DNA of 64,000 nucleotides from Providencia sp. PROV188 (GCF_027595165.1 NZ_CP097291.1:2790001-2854000); one strand, 5' to 3'; shown: positions 9,484-18,843, counted from the stretch's first letter. Made by a program: numbers and translations. Notes: generated by a model from the sequence alone, not told the origin.

Positions 9484-10156
9484 ATCGAGCAACCACCGCC
9501 ATTCTTTTAGAGCCTCTAACACCTACCGAACTCACCATTGAGACAAAATGGGGAATGCTTTTTTCTCCCGTATCAATAATTAATGTACTCAAATACGTTG
9601 GTACTAATGCTTCTATGATGTTTTCTTTCTGTTTATCCAAAATAAAAGTCAAGCCACCATGGTTATGTTCCCAACCTTTCGTAAAGTTAATGACAATATT
9701 AATGCAGGAACCTGAATCGCAGTGTGTGGTTAGGAAATCCCCTAAATCAAACCAGCTTAAATAACATAGCGATAATGTATTGATACTTTTTTTCGTTATT
9801 TCAGACAGAAAGGATTTGAATTCTGTGCTATCTAAAAAGGTCTTAATCGCTAAAAAAGATGACACTGACTTTCTTTGTTGGTTATCAGTTATTCGCCTAA
9901 ATGAATAGCAAAAATTCCCTTGGTGATATTCTTGTAGTGCTTTTTCTCTTTCTTGTTCTATCTCAAGCTTAGAGTGCTTATTTTTATAGTAATCCACTGG
10001 AGCAAATTTATTTTTTATAATAAATGACCATTCAGCATCATTAATATCAAGAAAATCATCATAAAATTTATCTAACTCTGAAAAGTATTGTTCCATAGGA
10101 AACTGAACATATCCTTTGTTATTAAAACTATTAGTTAACTTATGAATTTCCCTCAC
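9473..10156 (-). CDS. 2OG-Fe(II) oxygenase, PaaB-like RiPP tailoring enzyme
   Basis: A 227-residue protein carrying the facial triad of 2-oxoglutarate/Fe(II) oxygenases: H145 and D147 in TTHCDSG, and H203 in SIPHFVSMVSSV. H166-GGL follows the HxD motif as in prolyl-hydroxylase-type enzymes, and R218 is placed to bind the 2OG carboxylate. The start is a GTG overlapping the stop of the adenylation gene (GTGA), with GGAG 6 nt upstream, so the two are translationally coupled. Its expected role is oxidation of the peptide-derived bicycle, as proposed for the matching enzyme in the pantocin A pathway. The exact reaction is inference. Confidence 0.78.
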   Translation of the reverse strand: MREIHKLTNSFNNKGYVQFPMEQYFSELDKFYDDFLDINDAEWSFIIKNKFAPVDYYKNKHSKLEIEQEREKALQEYHQGNFCYSFRRITDNQQRKSVSSFLAIKTFLDSTEFKSFLSEITKKSINTLSLCYLSWFDLGDFLTTHCDSGSCINIVINFTKGWEHNHGGLTFILDKQKENIIEALVPTYLSTLIIDTGEKSIPHFVSMVSSVGVRGSKRMAVVARYDA

Positions 10157-11268
10157 AAAAGCTCCTCAGTCATTTTAAAGTCTCTTAGCGAAAAGAATAT
10201 TTTCCTATTTTTCAATACCACATCATCATAGCCAGTAATTAACTTAACAATTTGGTCTGTTACTAATCCTGACATGACCGCAAGAGATGGCGTACTTTGC
10301 CAAGCGTTTACTTTTCTCTTGCCATTTAAAAACTGGTGTTTCATTCTTGCTAATTGAAATTTTTCAACTTCATGATTCTGGCTATAGAATTTATTTCTAA
10401 TATTATTTTTTACCGCATGATAGCCTGAATTGTACCCATCATTTAAATAAATAGGTCCAACTGAAATGTCTAAAGGATCTCCCCCCAATTCAATTATCGA
10501 TATTTCTTTTTCATGGGCGATATCATGAATAACACCTTCAACTGTATTTTTTCTAAAATAACCTAAACTAGCCCATGCAATTAAAATGACATCTACGCCA
10601 TCTAAAACTTCCATCAACCGATCTCTATCTATCGTTGCAAACTCATTGTACTTCTCAACCTTGGTATATCTATTATGCCGTTTAATACCTATTTCAGCAG
10701 CTTCAACTTTTGCGCTTCCAATATCATCAAAAGTATAAAGAACTTGTCTATTTAAGTTAGAAAGCTCAACCACATCACCGTCTACCAACCTCAATGTGCC
10801 TATACCTAACATAGCTAACTGCATTGCGCACCACGTACCCCATCCTCCCATACCTAGAATCAAAACTCGGCTATTTTTGAGCTTTTCTTGGTACTTTAAA
10901 CCACCTACTTTTTGGCTATCAATTAACGAAAATTGTAATAACTGCCTATCATATAAATTTATTTCTTGTTGACTAAGAATATCCGAATAAGTATCTGAAA
11001 TTTCAATGACGCCTAACTGATTAAGCTTATTAATAAACTCAATAATACATTCTTTATCAACGTTAAATCCTAAAGATTTCAATTCCTTTACTATTCTGGG
11101 AATAGTATGCTCTCCATCAAGTTTGGGTAATAACGATAGCACCCACCCTTCCGGACTTTTAATAATACAACCCTTTTGAGGTATTTCCCCTATGCAAATA
11201 TCGCCATCATCAGATATTAAAATATGATGTGAGCATTTAATTAATGGTTTTAGTAGCGAAAAATCCAT
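10153..11268 (-). CDS. ThiF/MccB-like peptide-adenylating enzyme, PaaA-like
   Basis: A 371-residue E1-like enzyme. Residues about 1-95 form a small winged-helix-like domain of the type that recognises RiPP leader peptides. The ThiF domain follows, with the nucleotide loop GMGGWG (139-144), the strand VDGDVVELSNLNRQ (162-175) and the conserved GSAK lysine (K187). No CxxC zinc tetrad and no obvious transfer cysteine are seen, which fits activation of a peptide carboxylate rather than sulfur transfer. No YcaO partner is present. In pantocin A biosynthesis PaaA activates and cyclises two adjacent glutamates of its precursor; the adjacent precursor here has such a Glu-Glu-Asn. GGAGG lies 7 nt before the ATG. 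Confidence 0.83.
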   Translation of the reverse strand: MDFSLLKPLIKCSHHILISDDGDICIGEIPQKGCIIKSPEGWVLSLLPKLDGEHTIPRIVKELKSLGFNVDKECIIEFINKLNQLGVIEISDTYSDILSQQEINLYDRQLLQFSLIDSQKVGGLKYQEKLKNSRVLILGMGGWGTWCAMQLAMLGIGTLRLVDGDVVELSNLNRQVLYTFDDIGSAKVEAAEIGIKRHNRYTKVEKYNEFATIDRDRLMEVLDGVDVILIAWASLGYFRKNTVEGVIHDIAHEKEISIIELGGDPLDISVGPIYLNDGYNSGYHAVKNNIRNKFYSQNHEVEKFQLARMKHQFLNGKRKVNAWQSTPSLAVMSGLVTDQIVKLITGYDDVVLKNRKIFFSLRDFKMTEELL

Positions 11269-11282
11269 ATTTAGCCTCCATT

Positions 11283-11312
11283 AAGAAAAGCCGCAATTAG
11301 CGGCTATTCAAT
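11283..11312 (-). terminator. attenuator-like hairpin between precursor and adenylation genes
   Basis: On the minus strand the sequence AGCCGC-TAATT-GCGGCT forms a GC-rich stem followed by TTTTC. It lies between the 29-codon precursor gene and the adenylating enzyme gene. Such a weak terminator would make precursor mRNA more abundant than enzyme mRNA, a common arrangement in RiPP operons. Confidence 0.55.
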
Positions 11313-11320
11313 ATAACTTA

Positions 11321-11410
11321 TTATTCTAATTCGATAGATTCATCTTCGTTGTACATCGCATTTTCTTCATTAATAGCAGAAACACGTTCATTAAGAATGA
11401 CAAATTCCAT
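11321..11410 (-). CDS. 29-residue RiPP precursor peptide with Glu-Glu-Asn core (PaaP-like)
   Basis: A short gene below usual calling limits. AGGTGA sits 5 nt before its ATG (11410), and it ends with TAA at 11321. The product is 29 residues: it begins MEFVILNERVS, has the core AINEENAMY with Glu15-Glu16-Asn17, and ends ESIELE. It is highly acidic after residue 14 and contains no Cys. The pantocin A precursor PaaP is a peptide of about 30 residues whose central Glu-Glu-Asn becomes the bicyclic antibiotic. Length, core position and downstream gene order agree, so I call it the precursor of a pantocin A-like compound. It has its own promoter and is followed by an attenuator-like hairpin. Confidence 0.82.
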   Translation of the reverse strand: MEFVILNERVSAINEENAMYNEDESIELE

Positions 11411-11464
11411 AAAGATCACCTCATGTGTTATTTAAGATAAAGTTTCAACAAACTACGCATTAAA

Positions 11465-11492
11465 ATTAATTAACAAAATAGCATGCTGTCAA
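11465..11492 (-). promoter_or_regulatory. candidate sigma-70 promoter of the RiPP cluster
   Basis: On the minus strand a perfect -35 TTGACA (11492-11487) is followed after 16 nt by ATTAAT (11470-11465, four of six matches to TATAAT). Transcription would start about 48 nt before the precursor ATG. No regulator gene lies beside the cluster. Confidence 0.45.
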
Positions 11493-11731
11493 CATTTATT
11501 TAAGAAATGAAAAACATAGATATATAAACATCTATTTATATATAGAATCATTTATATCAGTCACTCTAGTAAATTACTTAATGCTTTGATAATAAATAGA
11601 TTTAAATAACAATCATAATAAATCAATAAAATACAGACGCTTTTTTATAATAGAACATCTAAATAATATAATTTTAAAAAACCATTTAGTTTTAAAAGAA
11701 CGCCAATACTACATTGCATCCTTATATCAAA
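11493..11731. other. AT-rich gap upstream of the RiPP cluster
   Basis: Apart from the promoter at 11465-11492 nothing gene-like is seen between the precursor and the ccm terminator. The DNA is very AT-rich and contains TATATA-type repeats (around 11520-11550). Confidence 0.35.
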
Positions 11732-11759
11732 AATAAAGGGAGCCTAAGCTCCCTTTATT
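11732..11759 (-). terminator. intrinsic terminator of the ccm operon
   Basis: A 12-bp stem, AATAAAGGGAGC with GCTCCCTTTATT, and a 4-nt loop. On the minus strand it is followed by TTTTTGAT. It lies just after ccmH and ends leftward ccm transcription. Confidence 0.85.
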
Positions 11760-11792
11760 CAATCACATTAATGCCAGATGCCCCGAAAAGCG

Positions 11793-12866
11793 TTATTTAC
11801 CTTCCGGTGTCTCTTTCTTCTCATGCAGCATCATCAGCGATTGCTCGACACTGCGCTCAATAATAGCTCTACGCTGATCATTCTCAGGTAACAGCTTTAA
11901 CATCATCTGCCAAGCCGAAATTGCTTCGGGATAACGCCCTTGTTCGAACGCATTAAACGCAAATATACTGAGCGCTTTAACGTTAGTTCGGTTCTTCGCA
12001 ATCAGCTTTTTGAGTAGCTCATTACCTTCTTGGTTATCACTTGGGTCTGACGAACGGGTTAATACTTCCGCATAGCCTAATGCGACCGCATCATCGTCAG
12101 GGGATAAGCGGTAAGCACGACCATAAGCATCGGTTGCCATGGTGGCGTTCCCTAATACCATCCCAATGCGACCAAGCATCACCCAGCCATCAATATTCTG
12201 TGGATCCTCTTGAAGGCGAGTACGTAAACCTAAAGCCAAGTTCTCCATCTCTTCATTATTCAGTGGAAGCTCATTGGCATTCAGCGCTCTATCTAACAAT
12301 GCTGGCGCTTGCTGATAAGCCACATTCCAATCTTTCACTTTGCTGTAGCTACCCACTTCATAATACGCAGCACCTGCGACACCCAACGCTATCACAATGC
12401 CAGGAACATACACCCAAGCACTCACACGGCTCGCTTCAGGCAACGGCTCGTCATCATCGTTTTGAGCGACTTGGCTGGCTCTGACACGTTTTTTAGAACG
12501 GGCGTAAATCAACCATCCCCCAACGGCGATAGCCACAAATGGCATCCCCCATAACATTACGGTCAGCGGCGTTAATGGCGGGTTATACGTCACGAAATAA
12601 CCATATCTCGCCACCATATAATCGACGATTTCATCGCGGCTTTTTCCCTCTTGCATCAGCTCATACACTTTCTGGCGCAAATCGAGAGCGATCATCGAGT
12701 TGGAATCAGCAATACTGTTGTTTTGGCATTTCGGGCAACGTAACTCTTCCGTTAATTTACGAAATTGCTGCTCTTGCTGTTCATTTTCGAACGTGAAAAC
12801 TTCCGTGGAAGCCAAGCTTACACCTGCACTGAGCGCCCACATCATCAAGGCAATCACATATTTCAT
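11793..12866 (-). CDS. ccmH: cytochrome c maturation protein CcmH (CcmH-CcmI fusion)
   Basis: A 357-residue protein that joins two modules, as in E. coli. The N-terminal module has a signal peptide and the thiol pair LRCPKCQNNS (CcmH, which reduces apocytochrome and CcmG). A transmembrane segment near residue 105 and a TPR-rich C-terminal CcmI-like module (NIDGWVMLGRIGMVLGNATM, YRLSPDDDAVALGYAEVL) follow and bind apocytochrome c. The ATG overlaps the ccmG stop by 4 nt. This is the last gene of the operon and is followed by a strong terminator. Confidence 0.93.
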   Translation of the reverse strand: MKYVIALMMWALSAGVSLASTEVFTFENEQQEQQFRKLTEELRCPKCQNNSIADSNSMIALDLRQKVYELMQEGKSRDEIVDYMVARYGYFVTYNPPLTPLTVMLWGMPFVAIAVGGWLIYARSKKRVRASQVAQNDDDEPLPEASRVSAWVYVPGIVIALGVAGAAYYEVGSYSKVKDWNVAYQQAPALLDRALNANELPLNNEEMENLALGLRTRLQEDPQNIDGWVMLGRIGMVLGNATMATDAYGRAYRLSPDDDAVALGYAEVLTRSSDPSDNQEGNELLKKLIAKNRTNVKALSIFAFNAFEQGRYPEAISAWQMMLKLLPENDQRRAIIERSVEQSLMMLHEKKETPEGK

Positions 12867-13420
12867 TGATTGGCCTCCTTGCTATAACGATCCCACAGCG
12901 GCTTCAGCTCGTTTTGCCAAACTCGCTCATCAACCGCACCGGCGTGGCGATAACGAATAATCCCTTGCCCATCAATTAAGAAGGTTTCAGGCGCGCCATA
13001 CACACCGAGATCAAGTCCCAGCATGCCTTGTCCATCGAATAAACTTAATGCGTATGGATTACCCAATTCGCGCAGCCAGCCGATCGCTTTTTGGCGATCA
13101 TCTTTATAGTTCATTCCCACAACGCGGATCCCTTGCGATGCTAACTGATTCAAATATTGGTGCTCAGCACGGCAAGTCGGGCACCATGTCGCCCAGACAT
13201 TCAATAAAATTGGCTGCCCTTGGATCAGTACCTTGGTGTCATATTCCTGCCCCGGATTTTCCAAGGATTCCAAACGGAAAACAGGCACTGGCTTACCAAT
13301 CAAGGCAGACTCTAGCAAGCGGGGATCATCCCCTTCCGCATTACGTACCAATTGCCATAACAGCACGGCAGCAATCGCCGCAAAGATAACAAAAGGAATT
13401 AAAAAGACTTTGCGATTCAT
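12863..13420 (-). CDS. ccmG: thiol:disulfide interchange protein CcmG/DsbE
   Basis: A 185-residue membrane-anchored thioredoxin. One N-terminal transmembrane helix (FLIPFVIFAAIAAVLLWQLV) is followed by a thioredoxin fold with the active site WATWCPTC at about residue 77 and the cis-Pro region GAPETFLIDG. It passes reducing equivalents from DsbD to CcmH so that haem-binding cysteines are kept reduced. It overlaps ccmF upstream and ccmH downstream by 4 nt each, so the three are coupled. Confidence 0.94.
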   Translation of the reverse strand: MNRKVFLIPFVIFAAIAAVLLWQLVRNAEGDDPRLLESALIGKPVPVFRLESLENPGQEYDTKVLIQGQPILLNVWATWCPTCRAEHQYLNQLASQGIRVVGMNYKDDRQKAIGWLRELGNPYALSLFDGQGMLGLDLGVYGAPETFLIDGQGIIRYRHAGAVDERVWQNELKPLWDRYSKEANQ

Positions 13421-15348
13421 ACAGCTTCCCCTTGTAGCTTGCGACGACGATAACGCGAATCAAACAAGCAGCATAACGCGCCTACTGCCATAAATACGCC
13501 ACCCGCCCATATCCAGCGGACAAACGGTTTATAGTACAAACGCAGTGTCCACACATTTGGGGAAATCTCCTCACCCAGAGCCGCGTATAAATCACGGGTG
13601 ATCCCGCCATCAATAGCGGCTTCTGTCATCACTGCACGGCTGGTGCTATAAAAACGTTTTTCTGGATGCAACGTGGTGAGCACCTTGTCATTCTCTTTCA
13701 CCGTGATAGTACCAATCACCCCTTGATAGTTTGGACCATCCGCTTCATGTACCCCATTAAATACAAAGGTATATCCACGAATAGCAATGCTATCATCCGG
13801 CTTCATTTTCACATCACGTTCAATACTGTAATTCTGGCTAAAGGCGATCCCCACGATAGTCACCGCCAAACCAAGGTGAGCCAGTACCATTCCCCAATAG
13901 CTTGAGGTCAGTTTGATTTTTTTACTGATGCGCACCTTCATTTCAGCGAAGGCCAAAATAACAATCCAGCACGCCATCATTAAGCCCAGCACTGTCAGCG
14001 CTTCAACTCGGTCTTGCATTAGCCAAGGCAGCAAGAAAGAGAGAATGAGTGTCAGCACTAACGCCATCAGCAGCAATTTGCGGATAGCCGCAGGACGATC
14101 ACGTCCCCAGCGCACTAGCGGTCCAATACCTAGTAACAGCGCAAAAGGTACCATCAAGGCGATAAACATAGTGTTGAAGAACGGCTCACCAATCGAAATC
14201 GTTCCCAAACCAATTTGTTTATGGATAAGCGGCAGCAATGTGCCTAACAACACCACCAACATGGCGGCGGTTAAAATCACGTTATTCCCTAATAGCAGGG
14301 ATTCCCGTGACCATAATGCGTTGTTCACCTTAGAACGTACTTTATGGCCACGTATCGCAAAGACAAGCAGCGAGCCGCCGATCACCAACACCATAAAGGC
14401 AAGAATAAATAGCCCTCGAGCGGGGTCAGAAGCAAAGGCGTGCACCGAAACCAATACGCCTGAACGGACTAAGAATGTACCCAATAAGCACAATGAGAAG
14501 GCAAATATCGACAATAATAGCGACCATGCTTTGAAGGTGGCGCGCTGCTCAGTGACTGATAATGAGTGGATTAAGGCAGTTCCCACTAACCACGGCATAA
14601 AGGAGGCATTTTCTACCGGATCCCAGAACCACCAGCCCCCCCAGCCTAATTCGTAGTATGCCCACGCCGACCCTAACATAATTCCCAGTGTTAAGAAGAA
14701 CCATGCTGCTAGCGTCCAAGGGCGTGCAAAACGGGTAAAGGAGCTATCTAAGCGCCCACTGAGTAATGCAGCGATGGCGAAGGCGAAGGCCACCGAGAAG
14801 CCCACATAGCCCATGTACAGTAATGGCGGGTGGAAAATCAGTCCTGGGTCTTGCAGCAGTGGGTTTAAGTCACGACCTTCAATCGGGAAGGAGGGCAAGG
14901 TGCGAGAGAATGGGTTTGAGGTAAAAATGATAAACAGCAAAAAACCGACGCTCACCATACCCATTACCGCGAGCACTCGCGCCACAATATCCAGAGGCAT
15001 ACGATAACTAAATAACGCCACCGCAAATGTCCAGCCGCTCATGAGCAGTACCCACAGCAATAGAGACCCTTCATGAGCGCCCCATGTTGCCGCCACACGG
15101 TACCAAATCGGTAATTGCGTGTTGGAGTTATTTGCCACGTAAGTGACGGAGAAATCATTTACCACAAAGGCATTAATTAAGACTAAAAATGCCCCTGCAA
15201 TAAACAGGAAAAGCAGCCAAGCTAGTGGTCTAGATGCCGCCATCAGGCGGGCATCATTACGTGCCACACCCCACAGAGGATAAAAAGAGAGTAATACAGA
15301 GACCCCTAATGCTAAACACAGAAGGATATTACCAATCTCAGGGATCAT
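13417..15348 (-). CDS. ccmF: haem lyase subunit CcmF
   Basis: A 643-residue polytopic membrane protein. It carries the tryptophan-rich haem-handling motif [20 protein letters not shown] near residue 232 and conserved His residues, with about 15 hydrophobic segments and a large periplasmic domain near the C terminus. CcmF takes haem from CcmE and, with CcmH, attaches it to apocytochrome c. It is a homologue of NrfE encoded in the divergent nrf operon. It overlaps ccmE and ccmG by 4 nt. Confidence 0.95.
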   Translation of the reverse strand: MIPEIGNILLCLALGVSVLLSFYPLWGVARNDARLMAASRPLAWLLFLFIAGAFLVLINAFVVNDFSVTYVANNSNTQLPIWYRVAATWGAHEGSLLLWVLLMSGWTFAVALFSYRMPLDIVARVLAVMGMVSVGFLLFIIFTSNPFSRTLPSFPIEGRDLNPLLQDPGLIFHPPLLYMGYVGFSVAFAFAIAALLSGRLDSSFTRFARPWTLAAWFFLTLGIMLGSAWAYYELGWGGWWFWDPVENASFMPWLVGTALIHSLSVTEQRATFKAWSLLLSIFAFSLCLLGTFLVRSGVLVSVHAFASDPARGLFILAFMVLVIGGSLLVFAIRGHKVRSKVNNALWSRESLLLGNNVILTAAMLVVLLGTLLPLIHKQIGLGTISIGEPFFNTMFIALMVPFALLLGIGPLVRWGRDRPAAIRKLLLMALVLTLILSFLLPWLMQDRVEALTVLGLMMACWIVILAFAEMKVRISKKIKLTSSYWGMVLAHLGLAVTIVGIAFSQNYSIERDVKMKPDDSIAIRGYTFVFNGVHEADGPNYQGVIGTITVKENDKVLTTLHPEKRFYSTSRAVMTEAAIDGGITRDLYAALGEEISPNVWTLRLYYKPFVRWIWAGGVFMAVGALCCLFDSRYRRRKLQGEAV

Positions 15349-15824
15349 GATGCATTGTCCTTATACATTGCAGCAGGACGTTTATGGTTTTCTTGCATCG
15401 CTTGCTCAATTTCTGGTGGCGTGTAGTTTTCATCATGTTTGGCTAACACTTCTTTCGCCATCACATGGTTATTTGGTTCTAATTCCCCTTGCACCACCAC
15501 ACCCTGCCCCTCTTTGAATAAATCAGGCAAGATACCGTCATAGCTCACGTCAATTTCGGCTTCCGCATCATAAACGGTAAAAGTCACTTTCAGCGAGTCT
15601 GGGTCGCGCACAACGGAGCCAGGCATCACCATGCCACCCACGCGTAAACGCTGCCCGACTTCAGGTACTTTTTGCGTTTCTCGCTTCCCGTAAATCACTT
15701 CACCGGGGGTATAAAACAGGTCGATACTGGAACTTAAGGCGTATAGCACCAATGAAAAAGTCAGCCCAACACCTAAAATAATGGATGAAACCAACCACAG
15801 TCGGTTACGGCGACGAATATTCAC
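15345..15824 (-). CDS. ccmE: haem chaperone CcmE
   Basis: A 159-residue periplasmic haem chaperone anchored by one N-terminal helix ([20 protein letters not shown]). The haem-binding histidine lies in [13 protein letters not shown] near residue 130. The beta-barrel portion contains GMVMPGSV and [10 protein letters not shown]. It takes haem exported with CcmC/CcmD and hands it to CcmF. Length equals that of the E. coli protein. It overlaps ccmD and ccmF by 4 nt. Confidence 0.95.
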   Translation of the reverse strand: MNIRRRNRLWLVSSIILGVGLTFSLVLYALSSSIDLFYTPGEVIYGKRETQKVPEVGQRLRVGGMVMPGSVVRDPDSLKVTFTVYDAEAEIDVSYDGILPDLFKEGQGVVVQGELEPNNHVMAKEVLAKHDENYTPPEIEQAMQENHKRPAAMYKDNAS

Positions 15825-16033
15825 ATCCCCTCCCTGCGCGCTCTAGCGGCTTTTTGTCTTGCTTCTCGCGCTTGTTGCTGAACAATCGCGCTAAAAATCA
15901 TTTTTCGTTGAATATAGGTATGGATACACAATGCTGCTAATGGCAAAAGGGTTAGCGCAACCGCTAACCAAACATAAAATCCATATCCACCCATGGCGAT
16001 GAAGTCACTCCAAGAGGCAAATGCACTATTCAT
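15821..16033 (-). CDS. ccmD: haem exporter protein CcmD
   Basis: A 70-residue protein with one transmembrane helix ([20 protein letters not shown]) and a basic cytoplasmic tail (RKMIF...[13 protein letters not shown]). CcmD joins CcmC and CcmE and, in the standard model, the CcmAB ATPase that frees holo-CcmE. CcmA and CcmB are not encoded beside it. Its ATG begins where ccmC ends, so the genes are coupled. Confidence 0.9.
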   Translation of the reverse strand: MNSAFASWSDFIAMGGYGFYVWLAVALTLLPLAALCIHTYIQRKMIFSAIVQQQAREARQKAARARREGM

Positions 16034-16785
16034 TATGATTTCCTCTCATGGCTATTTTCTCGCTTAGTCATCAGTTCCAGTACCCAAGGTCGGTTACGCT
16101 CTAACATTAACAGTTGGTTACGCAGACGAATTAGTGTCAACGAAATAAACAGGAATAAATACCCCAAAATAGCTAAACGTAATGGTGTACGCATCGCTGG
16201 GTTAATGCTTTCTTGCATACGTGTTGATGGTTGATGCAGAGTTTGCCACCACTCAACTGAGTAGTGAATAATCGGCAAATTGATCACCCCAATTAACACT
16301 AAAATGGCAGCCGCTTTTCCTGCTGTACGGCGGTCATCAAATGCGTGCCACAGGGCAATGATCCCAACATATAAGAATAACAGGATCAATTCAGATGTCA
16401 GGCGCGCATCCCATACCCACCAAGCTCCCCACATTGGTTTACCCCATGTGGCGCCGGTGACAAGCGCGATAAAGGTGAATACAGCGCCGACGGGTGCCAT
16501 TGCAGCAATAGCTAACTCAGAAATTTTCATCTGCCACACAAGACCGATGAACGCCGTGATAGCCATAGTGGCATAAATCCCCATCGACCACATGGCCGCG
16601 GGGACGTGAATATAAATGATCCGGTAGCTATCACTCTGTGTTTTATCGGTTGGTGCAAAACCAAAGCCCCAAACCCAGCCCACCGCCAGAAAGATCACAC
16701 TTAACACAATGAACCATGGAGCCAGTCGCCCACATATTCTATATAAGTTCATTGGAATTGCTAATTGGTGAAGCTTTTTCCACAT
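16033..16785 (-). CDS. ccmC: haem exporter protein CcmC
   Basis: A 250-residue protein with six hydrophobic helices and the WWD haem-binding motif WGAWWVWDARLTSELIL near residue 130. CcmC loads haem onto CcmE. It is the first ccm gene here: the 136 bp before it contain only a promoter region and the nap-end hairpin, so ccmA and ccmB, which precede it in E. coli, are missing from this locus. Confidence 0.94.
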   Translation of the reverse strand: MWKKLHQLAIPMNLYRICGRLAPWFIVLSVIFLAVGWVWGFGFAPTDKTQSDSYRIIYIHVPAAMWSMGIYATMAITAFIGLVWQMKISELAIAAMAPVGAVFTFIALVTGATWGKPMWGAWWVWDARLTSELILLFLYVGIIALWHAFDDRRTAGKAAAILVLIGVINLPIIHYSVEWWQTLHQPSTRMQESINPAMRTPLRLAILGYLFLFISLTLIRLRNQLLMLERNRPWVLELMTKRENSHERKS

Positions 16786-16884
16786 AGTTAATAGCCCCGA
16801 TTTATCTCACAAAATGCTGTGCATTAATAATAGCTACAATACACAAAAACCACGTAATTTTATTGATTTATCACAAATACAACT

Positions 16885-16917
16885 TAGGCTAGCTGACTCA
16901 ATTAGCCAGCTAGCCTA
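16885..16917 (-). terminator. hairpin after napC
   Basis: A perfect 11-bp stem, TAGGCTAGCTG with CAGCTAGCCTA, 11-nt loop, 5 bp after the napC stop. The following T-run is weak, so it may stop, slow or only protect the nap mRNA end before ccmC. Confidence 0.65.
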
Positions 16918-16921
16918 TTTC

Positions 16922-17524
16922 TTAGAAGCCTGGTTCCACTTCTCGCATATCTGGTAACTTATGCGCAATACCTTTATGGCAATCAATACAGGTTTTTCCG
17001 TCTTTTAACGCTTGGTCATGCATTTTTGCAGCGACACTTTTTTGAGCGGTAAAATCCATATATTCGAAGTTGTGGCAGTTACGACACTCTTGGGAGTTAT
17101 TATCCTTCATCCGCCGCCACTCGTTCTGCGCCATTTCTAGACGATGAGCTTCAAATTTTTGTGGTGTATCAATCACGCCAAAAATCTTACCGTATAACTC
17201 TTTACTGGCTTTGATTTTTCTCACCATTTTTGGCACAAACTCATGAGGTACGTGGCAATCAGGGCATGTCGCTCTCACCCCACTACGGTTAGTATAGTGA
17301 ATGGTATCCATATACTCTTCGTAGACGTTTTCACGCATTTCATGGCAGCTAATACAGAACTCTTCCGTGTTCGCTTTTTCCATTCCGGTATTGAAACCGC
17401 CCCAGAAAATAACACCGCCAACGAAACCGATAATCAACAACGTTCCCAACGCTAAACGGCTTGGGCGCCACCACCACTGCCAAACTCGGCGAATGATCCC
17501 CGGTTTATCACTTTTATTAGTCAT
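16922..17524 (-). CDS. napC: tetrahaem cytochrome c quinol dehydrogenase NapC
   Basis: A 200-residue NapC/NirT family protein. One N-terminal helix ([20 protein letters not shown]) anchors it in the inner membrane, and four CxxCH motifs bind haem: CISCHE, CPDCHV, CRNCHN and CIDCHK. It oxidises menaquinol or ubiquinol and passes electrons to NapB-NapA. It is the last gene of the nap operon, 9 bp after napB, and its length matches E. coli NapC. Confidence 0.96.
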   Translation of the reverse strand: MTNKSDKPGIIRRVWQWWWRPSRLALGTLLIIGFVGGVIFWGGFNTGMEKANTEEFCISCHEMRENVYEEYMDTIHYTNRSGVRATCPDCHVPHEFVPKMVRKIKASKELYGKIFGVIDTPQKFEAHRLEMAQNEWRRMKDNNSQECRNCHNFEYMDFTAQKSVAAKMHDQALKDGKTCIDCHKGIAHKLPDMREVEPGF

Positions 17525-17533
17525 ATCCGCCCC

Positions 17534-17983
17534 TTATTTCCCGAAGCCTTTAGATGGGGTAAAGGTATTATCGATAATCGGCGCAGTATCAGATTGAGGA
17601 ACATGACACTGTAAGCAGAAATAACGATTTGGTGCCACTTCACCTAATACTTTACCAGTTGCATCCATAAAGTGTGTTGGGCTAATACGTGGTGCGCCAG
17701 TGGTACGATAATTTTCCACACCATGGCACTGCAAACAACGGTTTGTGTTCGTGGTAATTTGATACCCTTCAACACTGTGAGGGATCATCGGTGGCTGGTT
17801 AACGTAGTTCAGTGCCATTTTTTCCTGCTCTTTAGGAATATGAATGCCACTTTCTGGTGTGCCTGACACTTCTGGTGATTGAGCCAGATCGACGCCATTC
17901 GCCGACCATGCAAAACTGCTCACGACAACGGCCATACCCGCTATCCAACGGCTTAAAGTTCTTTTCAGGACAGGGTTTTTCAT
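17534..17983 (-). CDS. napB: periplasmic nitrate reductase small subunit NapB (dihaem)
   Basis: A 149-residue secreted cytochrome. It has a signal peptide ending near SSFAWSA and two haem sites, CLQCHG and CLQCHV. It relays electrons from NapC to NapA in the periplasm. It overlaps napH by 4 nt. The length equals that of E. coli NapB. Confidence 0.95.
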   Translation of the reverse strand: MKNPVLKRTLSRWIAGMAVVVSSFAWSANGVDLAQSPEVSGTPESGIHIPKEQEKMALNYVNQPPMIPHSVEGYQITTNTNRCLQCHGVENYRTTGAPRISPTHFMDATGKVLGEVAPNRYFCLQCHVPQSDTAPIIDNTFTPSKGFGK

Positions 17984-18843
17984 GATTTAGCTCCCGAACT
18001 CCATTTTAGTGTTATTTTAAAAACGTCCTCAGAACAGACATCAATACAGCGACCACACGTCGTGCAATCTTTCGCCGTGATCTGTGCTGGGGCTTGTTTA
18101 TCAAGAACCGGAACGCGCAAAACTTGCGGCTCAGGACAAACGTGGAAACAATCCATACAGCGATTACACTGCTCTTTTTTATGGGCGGTCACGACTAAAG
18201 CCCCTTTACACCCCGCGACACCATACAGTGCGCCGAGTGGGCATAAGTGACCACACCAACCATGTTCCACGACCAATAAATCGAATAAAAAAAGTGCAAC
18301 TAAAACTAAAGCGCCGCTACCAAAACCAAAAATCAAGCTACGTCCCATCAGAGAAACGGGGTTAATCCATTCCCAAAGCAACGTACCTGTTAATGCCGAT
18401 CCCAACAAAATGACACCCAGCAAAACATAGCGGATGTAACGTGGGATCGTGGCGGATTGATTGAATTCGAATTTTCGACGTAGCCATGCCGCCGCATCCG
18501 TGACCGGATTAACAGGGCACACCCAACTACAGAAAACCCGTTTTCCTAACAGGGCATACACCCCCAAAACAATCCCGGCACCGATTAACGCGGAGATCCC
18601 CGGTAAGTAACCACTTGCTAAGCTTTCAAGAGTAATTAGCGGATCCGTCAATGGGATCGTATCCAGCAATAAACTGCTACTGTAATTACCATGTAAGATC
18701 CACACGCCTAACCATGGACCACTCAAAAACATGGCTAACACTAACAACTGACTGGTACGTCTTAATACCAACCATTTATGGCTTCCCCACCACCCTTTTT
18801 TCGCCAGAGCCTCACGTCCGGCATCGTGCTTACGATTTGCCAT
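17980..18843 (-). CDS. napH: quinol dehydrogenase membrane component NapH
   Basis: A 287-residue protein read from the ATG at 18843 ([13 protein letters not shown], the family's usual start); the longer frame to 18864 runs into napG. Four transmembrane helices are followed by two 4Fe-4S clusters in the C-terminal part ([15 protein letters not shown] and [15 protein letters not shown]). NapH with NapG forms a second route for electrons from quinol to NapA. It overlaps napG by 14 nt and napB by 4 nt. Confidence 0.94.
   Translation of the reverse strand: MANRKHDAGREALAKKGWWGSHKWLVLRRTSQLLVLAMFLSGPWLGVWILHGNYSSSLLLDTIPLTDPLITLESLASGYLPGISALIGAGIVLGVYALLGKRVFCSWVCPVNPVTDAAAWLRRKFEFNQSATIPRYIRYVLLGVILLGSALTGTLLWEWINPVSLMGRSLIFGFGSGALVLVALFLFDLLVVEHGWCGHLCPLGALYGVAGCKGALVVTAHKKEQCNRCMDCFHVCPEPQVLRVPVLDKQAPAQITAKDCTTCGRCIDVCSEDVFKITLKWSSGAKS

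Noticed and set aside
10153..11410. Microcin C7-type (MccB) nucleotide-peptide cluster
   Set aside because: The adenylase is MccB-like, but the precursor is 29 residues, ends in Glu rather than Asn, and the partners are a 2OG oxygenase and EamA transporter. No MccC, MccD, MccE or MccF homologue is present. Pantocin A fits better.
16786..16921. A degraded ccmA or ccmB
   Set aside because: The gap is only 136 bp, with a hairpin and promoter-like AT-rich DNA. No Walker motif or hydrophobic frame remains.
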